Source of the DNA: Bacteroidales bacterium
Lineage (GTDB): Bacteria; Bacteroidota; Bacteroidia; Bacteroidales; F082
Direction: 5' to 3'
Assembly (NCBI GenBank): GCA_030690365.1
Contig: JAUYGX010000116.1
Coordinates: 1-61,287 of the forward strand
Length of the DNA stretch: 61,287 bases
A program made the position numbers and the translations under genes. Position 1 is the first letter of the stretch. Every line of letters begins with the position of its first letter. Positions 27,185 through 36,533 of the stretch are shown here, piece after piece. Under the pieces are notes generated by a model. The model saw only the letters and a list, made by a program, of their open reading frames with translations, had not been told where the DNA came from and made no database searches.

Positions 27185-27440
27185 GGATCAAAACTTCAAA
27201 AGAATCAATCTAAATAACCTTCCGGTTTAAAGCCCAGTTGGTAAGTTTTTTCCAATACAATAAATACCAGTTTCATAGATTTGTAACGGAAACCTGAAAA
27301 AGGGTTTGATCAGGTTGTTATATTGTTGAATGTTAAGGATATAGCATGTTTTTTTGGATTGTACATAAGGCTCATTTATCATTTTTAATATTTAAATAGC
27401 ACGTAAAAAGAATATAAACAATTACTAAACCTCAATACCT
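27185..27440. other. Intergenic region before the first large T9SS protein
   Basis: About 255 AT-rich bases with no ORF. I see no perfect TAnnTTTG and no strong inverted repeat. The promoter of the 27441 gene presumably lies here but cannot be placed. Confidence 0.3.
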
Positions 27441-30400
27441 ATGAAAACTTTTACTAAATTTTTTGCATTTTTATTTGCATTTGTGCTGCTTGGTAGTATG
27501 AATGTGAATGCACAACCCTGGGTTGCTCCTGTAGGAGACATGGGCGAACCTCTTATGGAAATATGGGTCTATGGCCTTAGTAACCCAGATGGTGATGTTC
27601 TGGGGAATGGTGACCAAATAGCTGCTTTTGATGGTGATCTCCTTGTTGGAGTGCTTACTATAAGTGGCGTGACTGCTCCGTCAACAACAGTGGATTTGAC
27701 TAACTGGACAAGCAACCGCCTTTTGGTATTTAGTAAAGATAATGCAGGTAACACTCTTTATCAACCAGGACATCCAATTATTTTAAAAAGCTGGGATGGG
27801 ACTAATCTAACTTACGCATATACATGGATAGCTGAACCAGATGCAAATGCTCCAAAGCATATTGATTTTCATGACATATGGTATGCACCTACGGGAGATG
27901 CTTTAGGTTTTTTAAACCAAGGATCTTTCTTCCCTCCTGCTGGAACAAACAGCTACTGTTATGTTGATTTGGACTTTACCATTACTGCACCTACATATGT
28001 AGGAGAAATAAACATTGATGTTTTCACAGCTGGAGGTACAAGAGTTAATGGTGCAGTTATTTCTTCTGCTGGTTACACTGCCACATCTGAAAACAATGGT
28101 TATGGTAATGGTAATGAAGGTGAAGCTGAAATTTTTGTATATTGGGTAGACGATCAAATTGATTATACTTTTACTGTAATAACACCTGGTTATGCAACGG
28201 AAGTTTTTACTATTGAGGTAATTGGCATTGGCCCAGAAACACACCCCGTTTACTTAAGTTCATACGGTAGCATTGCAGGTACAATTACTCATACCCCGCT
28301 TGCTGGTGGAACACCGGTAATGGAGGGAGCTCTAGTTTCAGTGACAATTGGTGATATGACATATTCTGATATTACTGATGCCAGTGGTAATTATCTAATT
28401 GAAAATATTCCTGATGGAACATATGATTTTGCTGTAACCTATCCTGGTTATGAGCCTGGTACCATTAATGCAACAATTGTTGGTAATGGCTCTGCATTAC
28501 CCGGGAAAAATAAGAATTTAACCCTGTTACAAGGCACCGTTTCAGGTACCATTTATAATGCTATAAATTTAGAAGCAGTTACGACTGGAGATATTTTTCT
28601 TAGGTTACTGGATGGAACTGGCACAGAAGTCTTCACTACATTTGATGGTTCACCTTCAAGTGGTGTTGGAGCTTATTCAATGACATATAATGCTGGGACA
28701 TATACTCTCGAAATATGGGATGGAACAAATGCGAATATTGATGATGTAGATTTTCAACCACTTACCATTTATGATTATGTACTTCAACCAGAGACATATA
28801 CCGAGAACTTCAACTTAATGCCTTATGGACACTTTAGAGAATTTTCCGAAGTAACAGGTAATCCAAATAAACTATGGTCGATTCATATTGAAAGTGCCAT
28901 GTTTGGCTCATGTCCTTTAATTCCACTAGATGAGATTGCAATTTATGATCTTGGTGGTCCTGGGACAGGTGATGATTTACTTGTTGGTTCACTAGAACTA
29001 CACAGATCTACCACCTGGCAAAATTCAGGATACAACGTACTTAAAGCATTTGCTCAATTTAGTAATGGCACTGATGGTTTCACACAAGGAAATAATTTTG
29101 AATTCAGAGCATATGATGTAAGTCATGGTGATGGAGATCCAACTGGAGCTCCGATTGGCTGGTCATTTAATGCAGATTTGGGAACATACAGCGGATCTAC
29201 ATTCCCTGATCCAGATGAGAATCATGTTAGTTATCTTACTGTGTATTGGGATACTCCTGATGGTTCAATGACAGGGACAATTACTTCTAATGGTGTGGCC
29301 CCAATTGCTGATGCAACTATTACCATCATCAATAAATTTACACAAGATGTTGTTACAACTGCAACAACTGATGCTCTTGGAGTGTTTAATATTGAATTGG
29401 ATGAAGGTACATATGATGTGAAAATTAGTGCAGTAGGTTATGCTTCACAAACATTAACTGATAAGATTGTACTACTAGGTCAGGTTACGGATATTGGTAC
29501 AATTACACTTGCTGCGCGTAGTCAAGCTTCTCAAAATTATAGTTTTGCTGGTCCTGGTTTCTTTTTCTTCGGAAGGTGTGTAGAAAGCACTGTAACTGAT
29601 ATGACAGATTTATTTGATAATCATGGTACAGGATCACTTGGAGCTGCATTATTCTCTCAGGATTATCAGGCTAGTTGGATTGAGAATGATGCTGGTACAC
29701 AAATGACATATTTAAATGCTACAACCTGGACAAATGAATTCATTTGGGACTTAAAAGAAGGTTATCAGTTATTTATTGCTCCAGCCGATGCCACTGATCA
29801 TGGAACTTACACCTTTAATCTGATAGATGAGGCAACTGATAGATACCTGGTTGAACCCGAAGATAACCCGATTACCTTTCTAACGGCAGGTATTTATTAT
29901 ATTCCCTATTTCCCTTGGGACTATACTGATCCTGATGATGCCATCACCGCGTTTGCAAGTATTTTAGATAAAATCGATTGGGTAATGGATAGCGAAGGCA
30001 ACAGGTTACATAAAAACAATGGCAATTGGGTTGATAACATTGGGGTTTTATCTCCGGAAGCTGGTTACAAAATTAAAACAACCAATCTTACATCTTTAAC
30101 TTTTACCTATCCTGCAGCTGCTACAAAGTCAGCCGGCAGTACAAGGGAAATGCTAAGTCCCGTTCATTTTATCTACAATGAGGGTAATGCAGCCGATTGG
30201 ACATACACTATGAACATCAACACCGATGACTTTGAAATTGGTGACGAAATTGCTGCTTATAGCAATGGTACAATGGTAGGATCTATGGTTGTTGATTCGG
30301 AAGATGCCTGGGAAAATGACCTCAATACATTTTATGCTGCAGTAGATGGTGGTTATGGAATTAACACCCCCATCGAATTGATGGCATGGGATGCCTCTGA

Positions 30401-30773
30401 TGGCAATGAGTACACGGTTGGCTTCGAAATGGTTGCCATTAACGACAATGCCTATATTGGCACAATGTATCCGGCAGGTCTCGATCACTTTAGCTATGTG
30501 AATGTGTACAGGGGAATCGTAAGGGTTGATGAAAACCAAATCGATAACCGTGTTAAAGTCTATCCAAATCCAACCAATGGAACGCTGAATGTTGAATCGG
30601 TAAGTAACATTAAAGAACTGCGTATTTACAACGTGTATGGAGCACTTGTTGCAGCTACTAATGTTAATGCCAAACAACAATCAATGGATGTTAGCAACTA
30701 TACTCCAGGTACTTATCTGGTTCAATTACATACCGATACCGGAGTAATCACCAAAAGAGTGGTAGTAAGATAG
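27441..30773 (+). CDS. Large T9SS-exported multidomain surface protein (paralogue A)
   Basis: 1110 residues. A signal peptide (about 1-24, ending NVNA-QPW) precedes a first copy of a domain with signature GDQIAAFDGDLLVGV (about 25-165). A middle copy is seen as DEIAIYDLGGP...GSLELHRSTTWQNSGYN, and a last copy as IGDEIAAYSNGTMVGSMVVDSEDAW. Between them are at least two carboxypeptidase-regulatory-like beta-sandwich domains (GALVSVTIGDMTYSDITDASG; DATITIINKFTQDVVTTATTD). The end is a type A T9SS sorting domain: VYPNPTNGTLNVES...LRIYNVYGALV...GTYLVQL...VITKRVVVR. It is therefore exported and probably anchored on the cell surface. Function is unknown. The first two thirds use visibly AT-richer codons than the last third and than its downstream paralogue. 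Confidence 0.88.
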   Translation: MKTFTKFFAFLFAFVLLGSMNVNAQPWVAPVGDMGEPLMEIWVYGLSNPDGDVLGNGDQIAAFDGDLLVGVLTISGVTAPSTTVDLTNWTSNRLLVFSKDNAGNTLYQPGHPIILKSWDGTNLTYAYTWIAEPDANAPKHIDFHDIWYAPTGDALGFLNQGSFFPPAGTNSYCYVDLDFTITAPTYVGEINIDVFTAGGTRVNGAVISSAGYTATSENNGYGNGNEGEAEIFVYWVDDQIDYTFTVITPGYATEVFTIEVIGIGPETHPVYLSSYGSIAGTITHTPLAGGTPVMEGALVSVTIGDMTYSDITDASGNYLIENIPDGTYDFAVTYPGYEPGTINATIVGNGSALPGKNKNLTLLQGTVSGTIYNAINLEAVTTGDIFLRLLDGTGTEVFTTFDGSPSSGVGAYSMTYNAGTYTLEIWDGTNANIDDVDFQPLTIYDYVLQPETYTENFNLMPYGHFREFSEVTGNPNKLWSIHIESAMFGSCPLIPLDEIAIYDLGGPGTGDDLLVGSLELHRSTTWQNSGYNVLKAFAQFSNGTDGFTQGNNFEFRAYDVSHGDGDPTGAPIGWSFNADLGTYSGSTFPDPDENHVSYLTVYWDTPDGSMTGTITSNGVAPIADATITIINKFTQDVVTTATTDALGVFNIELDEGTYDVKISAVGYASQTLTDKIVLLGQVTDIGTITLAARSQASQNYSFAGPGFFFFGRCVESTVTDMTDLFDNHGTGSLGAALFSQDYQASWIENDAGTQMTYLNATTWTNEFIWDLKEGYQLFIAPADATDHGTYTFNLIDEATDRYLVEPEDNPITFLTAGIYYIPYFPWDYTDPDDAITAFASILDKIDWVMDSEGNRLHKNNGNWVDNIGVLSPEAGYKIKTTNLTSLTFTYPAAATKSAGSTREMLSPVHFIYNEGNAADWTYTMNINTDDFEIGDEIAAYSNGTMVGSMVVDSEDAWENDLNTFYAAVDGGYGINTPIELMAWDASDGNEYTVGFEMVAINDNAYIGTMYPAGLDHFSYVNVYRGIVRVDENQIDNRVKVYPNPTNGTLNVESVSNIKELRIYNVYGALVAATNVNAKQQSMDVSNYTPGTYLVQLHTDTGVITKRVVVR

Positions 30774-30813
30774 TCGTAAAAACACTCAAATTGAATTAAT
30801 TGTGGTTTAGTTT

Positions 30814-30847
30814 AAAGCCCCGGCTCGTAATAGGAGCCGGGGCTTTT
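30814..30847 (+). terminator. Strong intrinsic terminator after paralogue A
   Basis: A GC-rich inverted repeat AAAGCCCCGGCTC / GAGCCGGGGCTTTT with a short loop, ending in TTTT, 40 bases after the stop codon. Confidence 0.88.
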
Positions 30848-30986
30848 ATTTTGAATTAAATTCAGGTAAAAATGTGATTGCCAAACCTAACAACAATGCG
30901 CATTTACAATGGGGGCTTTCAAGACGGACAAATCCCCTGTGGAAAAGGTCGTCATTTCAAACCTGTCCTAACCCTAAAACAAAACC

Positions 30987-31101
30987 CTGTCATTTCGATA
31001 GAGTCAGCAGGAGCGACAGCGGAGGCTGGCGTAAGAGAAATCCCCCGGGAATGAGATAATCCCGTCCCTGGGGGATTTCTCCCATCCGGTCGAAATGACA
31101 G
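30987..31101. repeat. MITE-like imperfect palindrome
   Basis: A 115-base element with outer arms CTGTCATTTCGA (30987-30998) and TCGAAATGACAG (31090-31101), both 12 bp and perfect. Inner arms GAGAAATCCCCC (31035-31046) and GGGGGATTTCTC (31070-31081) are also perfect. The left inter-arm segment (36 bases) is longer than the right (8 bases), so the centre is offset. GTCATTTCGA with GAGAAATC is a recurrent intergenic motif in Bacteroidota genomes. It carries no gene, and the short frames across it are not coding. A partial GTCATTTC copy lies just upstream, near 30950. Confidence 0.85.
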
Positions 31102-31242
31102 ACTGGTGCACCGAGGGATTACTGCCTTCCGGTAGGAATTGATAATCATCTTTTTACATCAATCTAACATATACTATTTTTACCATACATTATTATTGTG
31201 AGCATTTTGATTAAGAAACAAATAAACAGTTATTTTTACACA

Positions 31243-31271
31243 TTGCTTTTGTATATTATTTCGTATATTTG
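31243..31271 (+). promoter_or_regulatory. Complete Bacteroidota promoter of paralogue B
   Basis: TTG at 31243-31245 and TATATTTG at 31264-31271 are separated by 18 bases, matching both the -33 and -7 elements. The leader to the GTG at 31326 is about 50 bases. Confidence 0.65.
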
Positions 31272-31325
31272 TCGGTAAATCAGAAAGTAATGAATCACTT
31301 TTAATACTACTTAAACACCCATACA

Positions 31326-34300
31326 GTGAAAAAAATAGTTTCCTTATTCCGATTGTTTTTTGTAATGGTCCTGCTGAGTAGTCAGAGCTTAGTTGCGCAA
31401 TCAGGATGGATTAATCCAAATGGGGATGGTAGTGAGCCGCTCATGGAAATATGGATATACGGAGCTACAATTCCCGGAGGCGCTTCACTGTCATCAGGAG
31501 ATGAAATTGCAGTATTTAGCGGTAATAAATTAGTTGGCCTGATCACCTTAATCGTAACCCCCTCTACCACCACCGTCTGGAGTTCGCACCTCATTGCCTA
31601 TAGTAAAAATACCAGCGGAAACAGTTTGTACACTCCCGGCGATGCATTTACACTTAAATGTTATGACGTCAGTACAAACACAGAATATGTTGCTTACGGC
31701 TGGGGTGATGGCGAGCCCATTGATTTCCACAATGAGTGGTGGGCACCAACAAGTGAAGCACCTGCCACAACGTCCAATCTCACTCAGGGAGCCTATTTTC
31801 CCGGCGTGGGAGGATATAGCTATTGTTACGTTAATGCAAGCTTTGTTGAGGGTCCGGTGCCTAATGTAGCAACAATAAGAATTGAGGTGGATGAAGCAGA
31901 TGGAACAACCAATATCACTACAGCATCTGTAACATCTGGCGGATATTCTGCCACTTATGCGGATGAAGTTTATACCTTGTTGTTATATGCCGGAGATATT
32001 GGGGATACAGATAATTATACTTATACCATTACTGTCAGCAATGCTGGTGACCAAACTGAAACCTTTGATATCATTGTTCAAGGAACCAATAACGGTGGAG
32101 CTGGTTGGGACAAACACGTTCTGATGGATGCCTACGGCAATCTGGATGGCCTTGTTTATGGATACAATTTACCCACTGACCCGGATAGAGTAGTTGTTGA
32201 AAATGCTTCTGTTTCAATAACGATTGATGGAGTGGTTTACTCTGATAACACAAATGCAACCGGAGCCTATTTAATTGAAAATATACCTGATGGCGAATGG
32301 ACATTTTCGGTTTCATATCCAAACCATATCACACAAGAAATTAATCCACCTGCAATCAATAATGGAGACACCATTACGGCAGCTGATGTACTCCTCGATT
32401 ATGTGGTAGGTACCCTCGAGGGCGAAATATTCGATGCAACCACCATTCATTTGATTGATGTTGTTACCATGGAAGTTTGCACTGCGGATTCTATCGGGGC
32501 TGTTTTAAAAACGATCACAACAACGGACGGAACATACTCATTGAGTTATTTTGGAGGTACTTATGACATTAAAATAATAAGTGCAGGTTATGATACTTTG
32601 GTAGTCAATGACCATGTTTTTTATCCTGATTACACAGAAGCAGGGGTCAATTTTAATTTGCTGCCAACAGGAACCGGACCGGAATTTGATACCATAACCG
32701 GTGATCCGGATAAAATGTGGTCCATACGGGTTGAAATGGCAAAGTTTGGTGTAAATAGCCTGGTACCATGGGATGAACTGGTTATTTTTGATACAGATCA
32801 AACAGGCATTGCGACAGAACCAGGTAAAAGGGTTGGCACCTTACGCCTGCCCACCACCGCAGTTTGGCAAAATTCAGGTATTAACGTCCTAAAAGCTTTT
32901 TCAAGCTTTTCAGACGGCACACTTGGTTTTGTTACGGGCCATCATATGGAATTCTGGGCCTACGATGTAAGTCATGATGCCATATATGAAGCACCTATTG
33001 ACTGGTGGTTCAATGCAGGTGTAGGAACCTGGTCGGGCACTACTTTCCCTGATTCAACAGGCAATCACGTTAGTTATCTTAATATTTACTGGGAAGGTGT
33101 TTCCGGTGAATTAACCGGGCACGTCACCTGTGCAGGATCTGGAGTTGATGGTGTGCTGGTAGAAGTCCTTAATGTATTTACACATGATTTGATCAGCAGT
33201 AATTTAACTGCCGGAGGTGGCCTGTACACGGTCTCACCACTTGATCAAAGTACTTATGATGTTAGATTTTCAAAGACAGGCTATAATACAGAAGTAAGTG
33301 AAGATGTTGTCGTTACTGGAGGACAGTCTACCACAAGAGATATTGTACTTACGAGTAGGCCGCCACTTACATTGACTTATACCTTTCCTGCGTCACCTGG
33401 TTTTTATTTCATTGGCAGGGCGCTTGAAACTGAATATGGCACAGATATGCTGACCTTATTGGATTATGGAAAAGCCCCTGCGGAAGCATTTACCAGCATC
33501 CGTCGCGACAGCTGGATCGAAAATGATGCTGTTCCTGCTGATCGGATACATTATGATGGTGGCTGGTTAAATTCTTTCGACTGGGAGTTATCAGAAGGTT
33601 ATCAGGTATTTTATAATCATGCTGAAGGTTATAGTTTCGATATGGTCGGGCCACTTGCTGAACCTGCAAGTAATCCAATTACTTTTCCGGCTGTAGGAAT
33701 TTATTATATTCCTTATTTCCCTTATGATGAAAACACTCCTGACGAAGCCATAACCGCTTTTACTGGTATTTTTGACAAACTGGACTGGGTTATGGACAGC
33801 CAGGGTAACAGGTTGCATCACGATGGTGGAAACTGGGTTGATAACATAGGTACTATGTCGCCAACCGAGGGTTATAAGATAAAAATGAATGCGGCTGCCA
33901 CACTAACTTATCCTGCCACAGCTACAAAATCACCTGGAAGCAGGACGATAAGGATGGAACCAGAACATTTTGTCTATAGTGGTGGTAACGCCGCTGACTG
34001 GACTTACACCATCTACATCGAAACCAACGAATTTGAAATTGGAGATGAAATTGCAGCCTTTAGCGATGGAAAGATGGTTGGTTCTATGGTTATAGATTCA
34101 GAAGATCCTTGGGAAAACAACCTGAATACTTTTTATGTTGCAGTGGAGGGCGGTTATGGTGTGAATGTCCCCATTGATTTGATTGCATGGGATGCGTCTG
34201 AACAAATTGATTACAGTGTAGTATATGAGATATTGGATGTAAATAATGCTTGTTATCCGGGTACAAATTTCCCTGCAGGCCTCGATCAGTTTAGCTATGC

Positions 34301-34574
34301 AAAAGTTTACAGAGGTATCGTAAAGATCGATGAAAATCAAATCGATAACACTGTCAGGGTATACCCTAACCCTGTAACCAACACCCTTAATATCGAATCA
34401 TCGGGTACCATTAACCAGGTTCGGCTGTATAGCGTGTACGGAACCCTGATTTCAAATCAATTTGTAAATACACGGCAGCAGCAAATGGATGTAAGCAATC
34501 TGAAACCAGGTACTTATTTAATTCAATTGTCTACCAACAATGGCATTATAACAAAAAGGGTTATTATCCAATAG
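31326..34574 (+). CDS. Large T9SS-exported multidomain surface protein (paralogue B)
   Basis: 1082 residues starting at GTG. A signal peptide (MKKIVSLFRLFFVMVLLSSQ, cleavage near VAQ-SGW) is followed by the same layout as its upstream neighbour: an N-terminal SGDEIAVFSGNKLVG domain, carboxypeptidase-regulatory-like repeats, a middle DELVIFDTDQTG...GTLRLPTTAVWQNSGIN domain, and the final IGDEIAAFSDGKMVGSMVIDSEDPW domain. It ends in a type A sorting domain (VYPNPVTNTLNIES...GTYLIQLSTNNGIITKRVIIQ). The last 300 residues are very close to paralogue A and the earlier parts less so. It is flanked by its own promoter and terminator, so the two genes are transcribed separately. Confidence 0.88.
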   Translation: MKKIVSLFRLFFVMVLLSSQSLVAQSGWINPNGDGSEPLMEIWIYGATIPGGASLSSGDEIAVFSGNKLVGLITLIVTPSTTTVWSSHLIAYSKNTSGNSLYTPGDAFTLKCYDVSTNTEYVAYGWGDGEPIDFHNEWWAPTSEAPATTSNLTQGAYFPGVGGYSYCYVNASFVEGPVPNVATIRIEVDEADGTTNITTASVTSGGYSATYADEVYTLLLYAGDIGDTDNYTYTITVSNAGDQTETFDIIVQGTNNGGAGWDKHVLMDAYGNLDGLVYGYNLPTDPDRVVVENASVSITIDGVVYSDNTNATGAYLIENIPDGEWTFSVSYPNHITQEINPPAINNGDTITAADVLLDYVVGTLEGEIFDATTIHLIDVVTMEVCTADSIGAVLKTITTTDGTYSLSYFGGTYDIKIISAGYDTLVVNDHVFYPDYTEAGVNFNLLPTGTGPEFDTITGDPDKMWSIRVEMAKFGVNSLVPWDELVIFDTDQTGIATEPGKRVGTLRLPTTAVWQNSGINVLKAFSSFSDGTLGFVTGHHMEFWAYDVSHDAIYEAPIDWWFNAGVGTWSGTTFPDSTGNHVSYLNIYWEGVSGELTGHVTCAGSGVDGVLVEVLNVFTHDLISSNLTAGGGLYTVSPLDQSTYDVRFSKTGYNTEVSEDVVVTGGQSTTRDIVLTSRPPLTLTYTFPASPGFYFIGRALETEYGTDMLTLLDYGKAPAEAFTSIRRDSWIENDAVPADRIHYDGGWLNSFDWELSEGYQVFYNHAEGYSFDMVGPLAEPASNPITFPAVGIYYIPYFPYDENTPDEAITAFTGIFDKLDWVMDSQGNRLHHDGGNWVDNIGTMSPTEGYKIKMNAAATLTYPATATKSPGSRTIRMEPEHFVYSGGNAADWTYTIYIETNEFEIGDEIAAFSDGKMVGSMVIDSEDPWENNLNTFYVAVEGGYGVNVPIDLIAWDASEQIDYSVVYEILDVNNACYPGTNFPAGLDQFSYAKVYRGIVKIDENQIDNTVRVYPNPVTNTLNIESSGTINQVRLYSVYGTLISNQFVNTRQQQMDVSNLKPGTYLIQLSTNNGIITKRVIIQ

Positions 34575-34612
34575 GTTAAGGACTCTGTAAATAGAAATTG
34601 GGTTTAGTTATG

Positions 34613-34647
34613 AAGCCCGGCTCGTTAGTTCGGACCGGGCTTTTTTT
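34613..34647 (+). terminator. Intrinsic terminator after paralogue B
   Basis: AAGCCCGG / CCGGGCTT inverted repeat followed by a run of seven T, 40 bases after the stop. It closely resembles the terminator after paralogue A and separates this gene from the polysaccharide locus. Confidence 0.85.
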
Positions 34648-34784
34648 GTCCACTATTTTTTAGTTCGCGTTTTCAAGAATATTAAAATCCAAAAGCAAAA
34701 CCATATCATCCGACTTCACCATTTTATTAACCCTCCGCTGTAAATAACTTTATAGGAAGCCTGCGCATGAATGAAATAATTACC

Positions 34785-34792
34785 TATTTTTG
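34785..34792 (+). promoter_or_regulatory. -7 promoter element at the head of the polysaccharide locus
   Basis: TATTTTTG, 53 bases before the ATG at 34845. It lies downstream of the in-frame ATG at 34767, favouring the shorter response regulator. It is the last clear promoter seen before the run of co-directional genes to 57 kb. Confidence 0.5.
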
Positions 34793-34844
34793 TTTTAACG
34801 CCAATGTAAGGCCAACTACTGACACCAGAACCAAAATTTATGGT

Positions 34845-35222
34845 ATGAAGAATACAATTCTTGTGATTGATGATGAAATGAGTATCCGCCTTCTGCTGGA
34901 CAATTATCTCAGCAAAACCTTTCATGTGGTTACCCGCAACGATGGTTTTGAGGGACTTAAATATCTGGAAGAAGGAAATATGCCGGACCTGATCGTGGCA
35001 GATATTCAAATGCCAAACATGGATGGATACGAATTTGTGACCGAAGTCAGGGCCAGTGGATTTTTTAAACACATCCCTATGATCATGCTGTCGGGGATAG
35101 AAAGTAGCAAGGAACGTGTTAAATGTTTGAAACTTGGTGCCGACGATTACCTGGTAAAACCATTTAATCCTGAAGAACTGGCTATCCGCATCGAAAATCT
35201 GATCATCAGAAGGCGTTTATAA
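34845..35222 (+). CDS. Single-domain response regulator (intact receiver)
   Basis: About 125 residues consisting only of a CheY-like receiver: acidic pair in ILVIDDE, phosphoacceptor Asp53 in DLIVADIQMPNMDG, switch Ser in IMLSG and conserved Lys in YLVKPF. There is no output domain. It is the first gene of the polysaccharide locus, 18 bases before a transferase with a degenerate receiver. A regulatory partnership with that protein, or with the hybrid kinase at 54884, is inferred from position. Confidence 0.88.
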   Translation: MKNTILVIDDEMSIRLLLDNYLSKTFHVVTRNDGFEGLKYLEEGNMPDLIVADIQMPNMDGYEFVTEVRASGFFKHIPMIMLSGIESSKERVKCLKLGADDYLVKPFNPEELAIRIENLIIRRRL

Positions 35223-35240
35223 ATCAAATAAAATCAGTCA

Positions 35241-36419
35241 TTGCTTAACTTGCTCTATATAGGATCGAACCCGGAAGCCATTAAGGCGCTTACCAGTCAT
35301 GCTGACGATTTTGCTGTAACCCTTGCCGCAAGCGGGCTTAAAGCCATGGATTATATCAAGGAAAACATACCTGATGTAATCGTATGTGAAGCCATTATGC
35401 CTGGCATGAACGGGCTGGAAATTGGTAAAATGATTAAAGGCCTTCCCAATCAATCGAGAACCCCCTTTATTTTATTTCTGTTTGAGAAAGAAGAAAAAAT
35501 AATTGAGAAGGCTTTCCAGGAAAAAACCATTGTTGACGACATCTATATTTTCCCTTTCGACGTACGAAATATTGTAATTCGTGTTAAATTCTTTAAAAGG
35601 TATTATGCAGAGATGGATTCGGTTAAAAAACCGGTTACTGCTTTCAAAGAATATAAAATACCCTTTATCAAACGTGCTTTTGACATCCTCACCTCATTGA
35701 TAGCGCTCATCCTGCTTTCACCTGTGTTTATTGTCGTAATTATTGCCATCCGGCTCGAATCAAAAGGTCCTGTAATATACAAATCGCAGCGTGTGGGAAC
35801 TGCTTACAGAATTTTTGGGTTCCTTAAATTCAGAAGTATGAGTGTGGATGCCGATGCTAAATTAGGCGATCTGAAACACTTAAATCAATATAAGGTGGAA
35901 GAATCAAAGGTGGAAGATGAAGTGATTTCCACCACCTGTCCGAAGTGTGCAAAATTAGCCGATGGAGAATATTGCTCTCCTGTACTTTATTATCGTGGTA
36001 GCAGGATTTGCGAATACTGGTACCACCTCGAAAAGAAAAAGCAGGCGGCATCCACTTTTATAAAAATAAAAAATGATCCAAGGGTAACCAAAGTGGGCAA
36101 TTTTATTCGCAATACGTCCATTGATGAACTTCCTCAATTAATCAATGTACTTAAAGGCGACATGTCCATCGTGGGAAACCGTCCCCTGCCTTTGTACGAA
36201 GCCGAACTGTTAACCTCTGATGATTGGAGTGCGCGGTTCATGGGTCCTGCAGGAATCACAGGCCTTTGGCAGGTTGAATTAAGGGGTAAAAAAGGTGTAA
36301 TGTCGGAAGACGAAAGAAAGGCTTTGGACAATCAATACGCCATCACCTATTCGTTTTGGGGAGATATAAAGCTGATATTAAGAACAATACCTGCACTTTT
36401 GCAGAAGGAAAATGTGTGA
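35241..36419 (+). CDS. Initiating sugar-phosphate transferase fused to a pseudo-receiver, with a four-Cys insertion
   Basis: 392 residues, TTG start (no ATG is available before the domain). Residues 1-120 have receiver-like form but lack activity residues: the acidic pair is replaced (LLYIGSNPE), the phosphoacceptor position is Glu50 (VIVCEAIMPGMNG) and the Lys position is Phe (IFPF). Residues 140-392 are a polyprenyl-phosphate hexose-1-phosphate transferase (bacterial sugar transferase family): membrane helix KRAFDILTSLIALILL, KFRSM (196-200), catalytic Asp295-Glu296 in DELPQ, VGNRPLP and GITGLWQVE. Between KFRSM and DELPQ there is an insertion with Cys233, Cys236, Cys245 and Cys257, a possible zinc site. 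It would start repeat-unit assembly on undecaprenyl phosphate. Confidence 0.88.
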   Translation: MLNLLYIGSNPEAIKALTSHADDFAVTLAASGLKAMDYIKENIPDVIVCEAIMPGMNGLEIGKMIKGLPNQSRTPFILFLFEKEEKIIEKAFQEKTIVDDIYIFPFDVRNIVIRVKFFKRYYAEMDSVKKPVTAFKEYKIPFIKRAFDILTSLIALILLSPVFIVVIIAIRLESKGPVIYKSQRVGTAYRIFGFLKFRSMSVDADAKLGDLKHLNQYKVEESKVEDEVISTTCPKCAKLADGEYCSPVLYYRGSRICEYWYHLEKKKQAASTFIKIKNDPRVTKVGNFIRNTSIDELPQLINVLKGDMSIVGNRPLPLYEAELLTSDDWSARFMGPAGITGLWQVELRGKKGVMSEDERKALDNQYAITYSFWGDIKLILRTIPALLQKENV

Positions 36420-36533
36420 AATTTTTGTTAAAAAAATAAGGGATAACTCGTAAGAAAACTATAAAAATTCATTAAAAAAAATCGTAGTTTGCGCGCTAGA
36501 AAGTATATAATATCTACAAACAGGGGTAAAAAA

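Noticed and set aside
30153-30680. Antisense frame in the 3' part of the first T9SS gene
   Set aside because: It is a shadow of the coding strand; a similar shadow occurs in the paralogue at 34098-34340 because the sequences are alike.
30874-31149. Two short frames across the MITE-like element
   Set aside because: They read through an imperfect palindrome and have no start signals or recognisable protein features.
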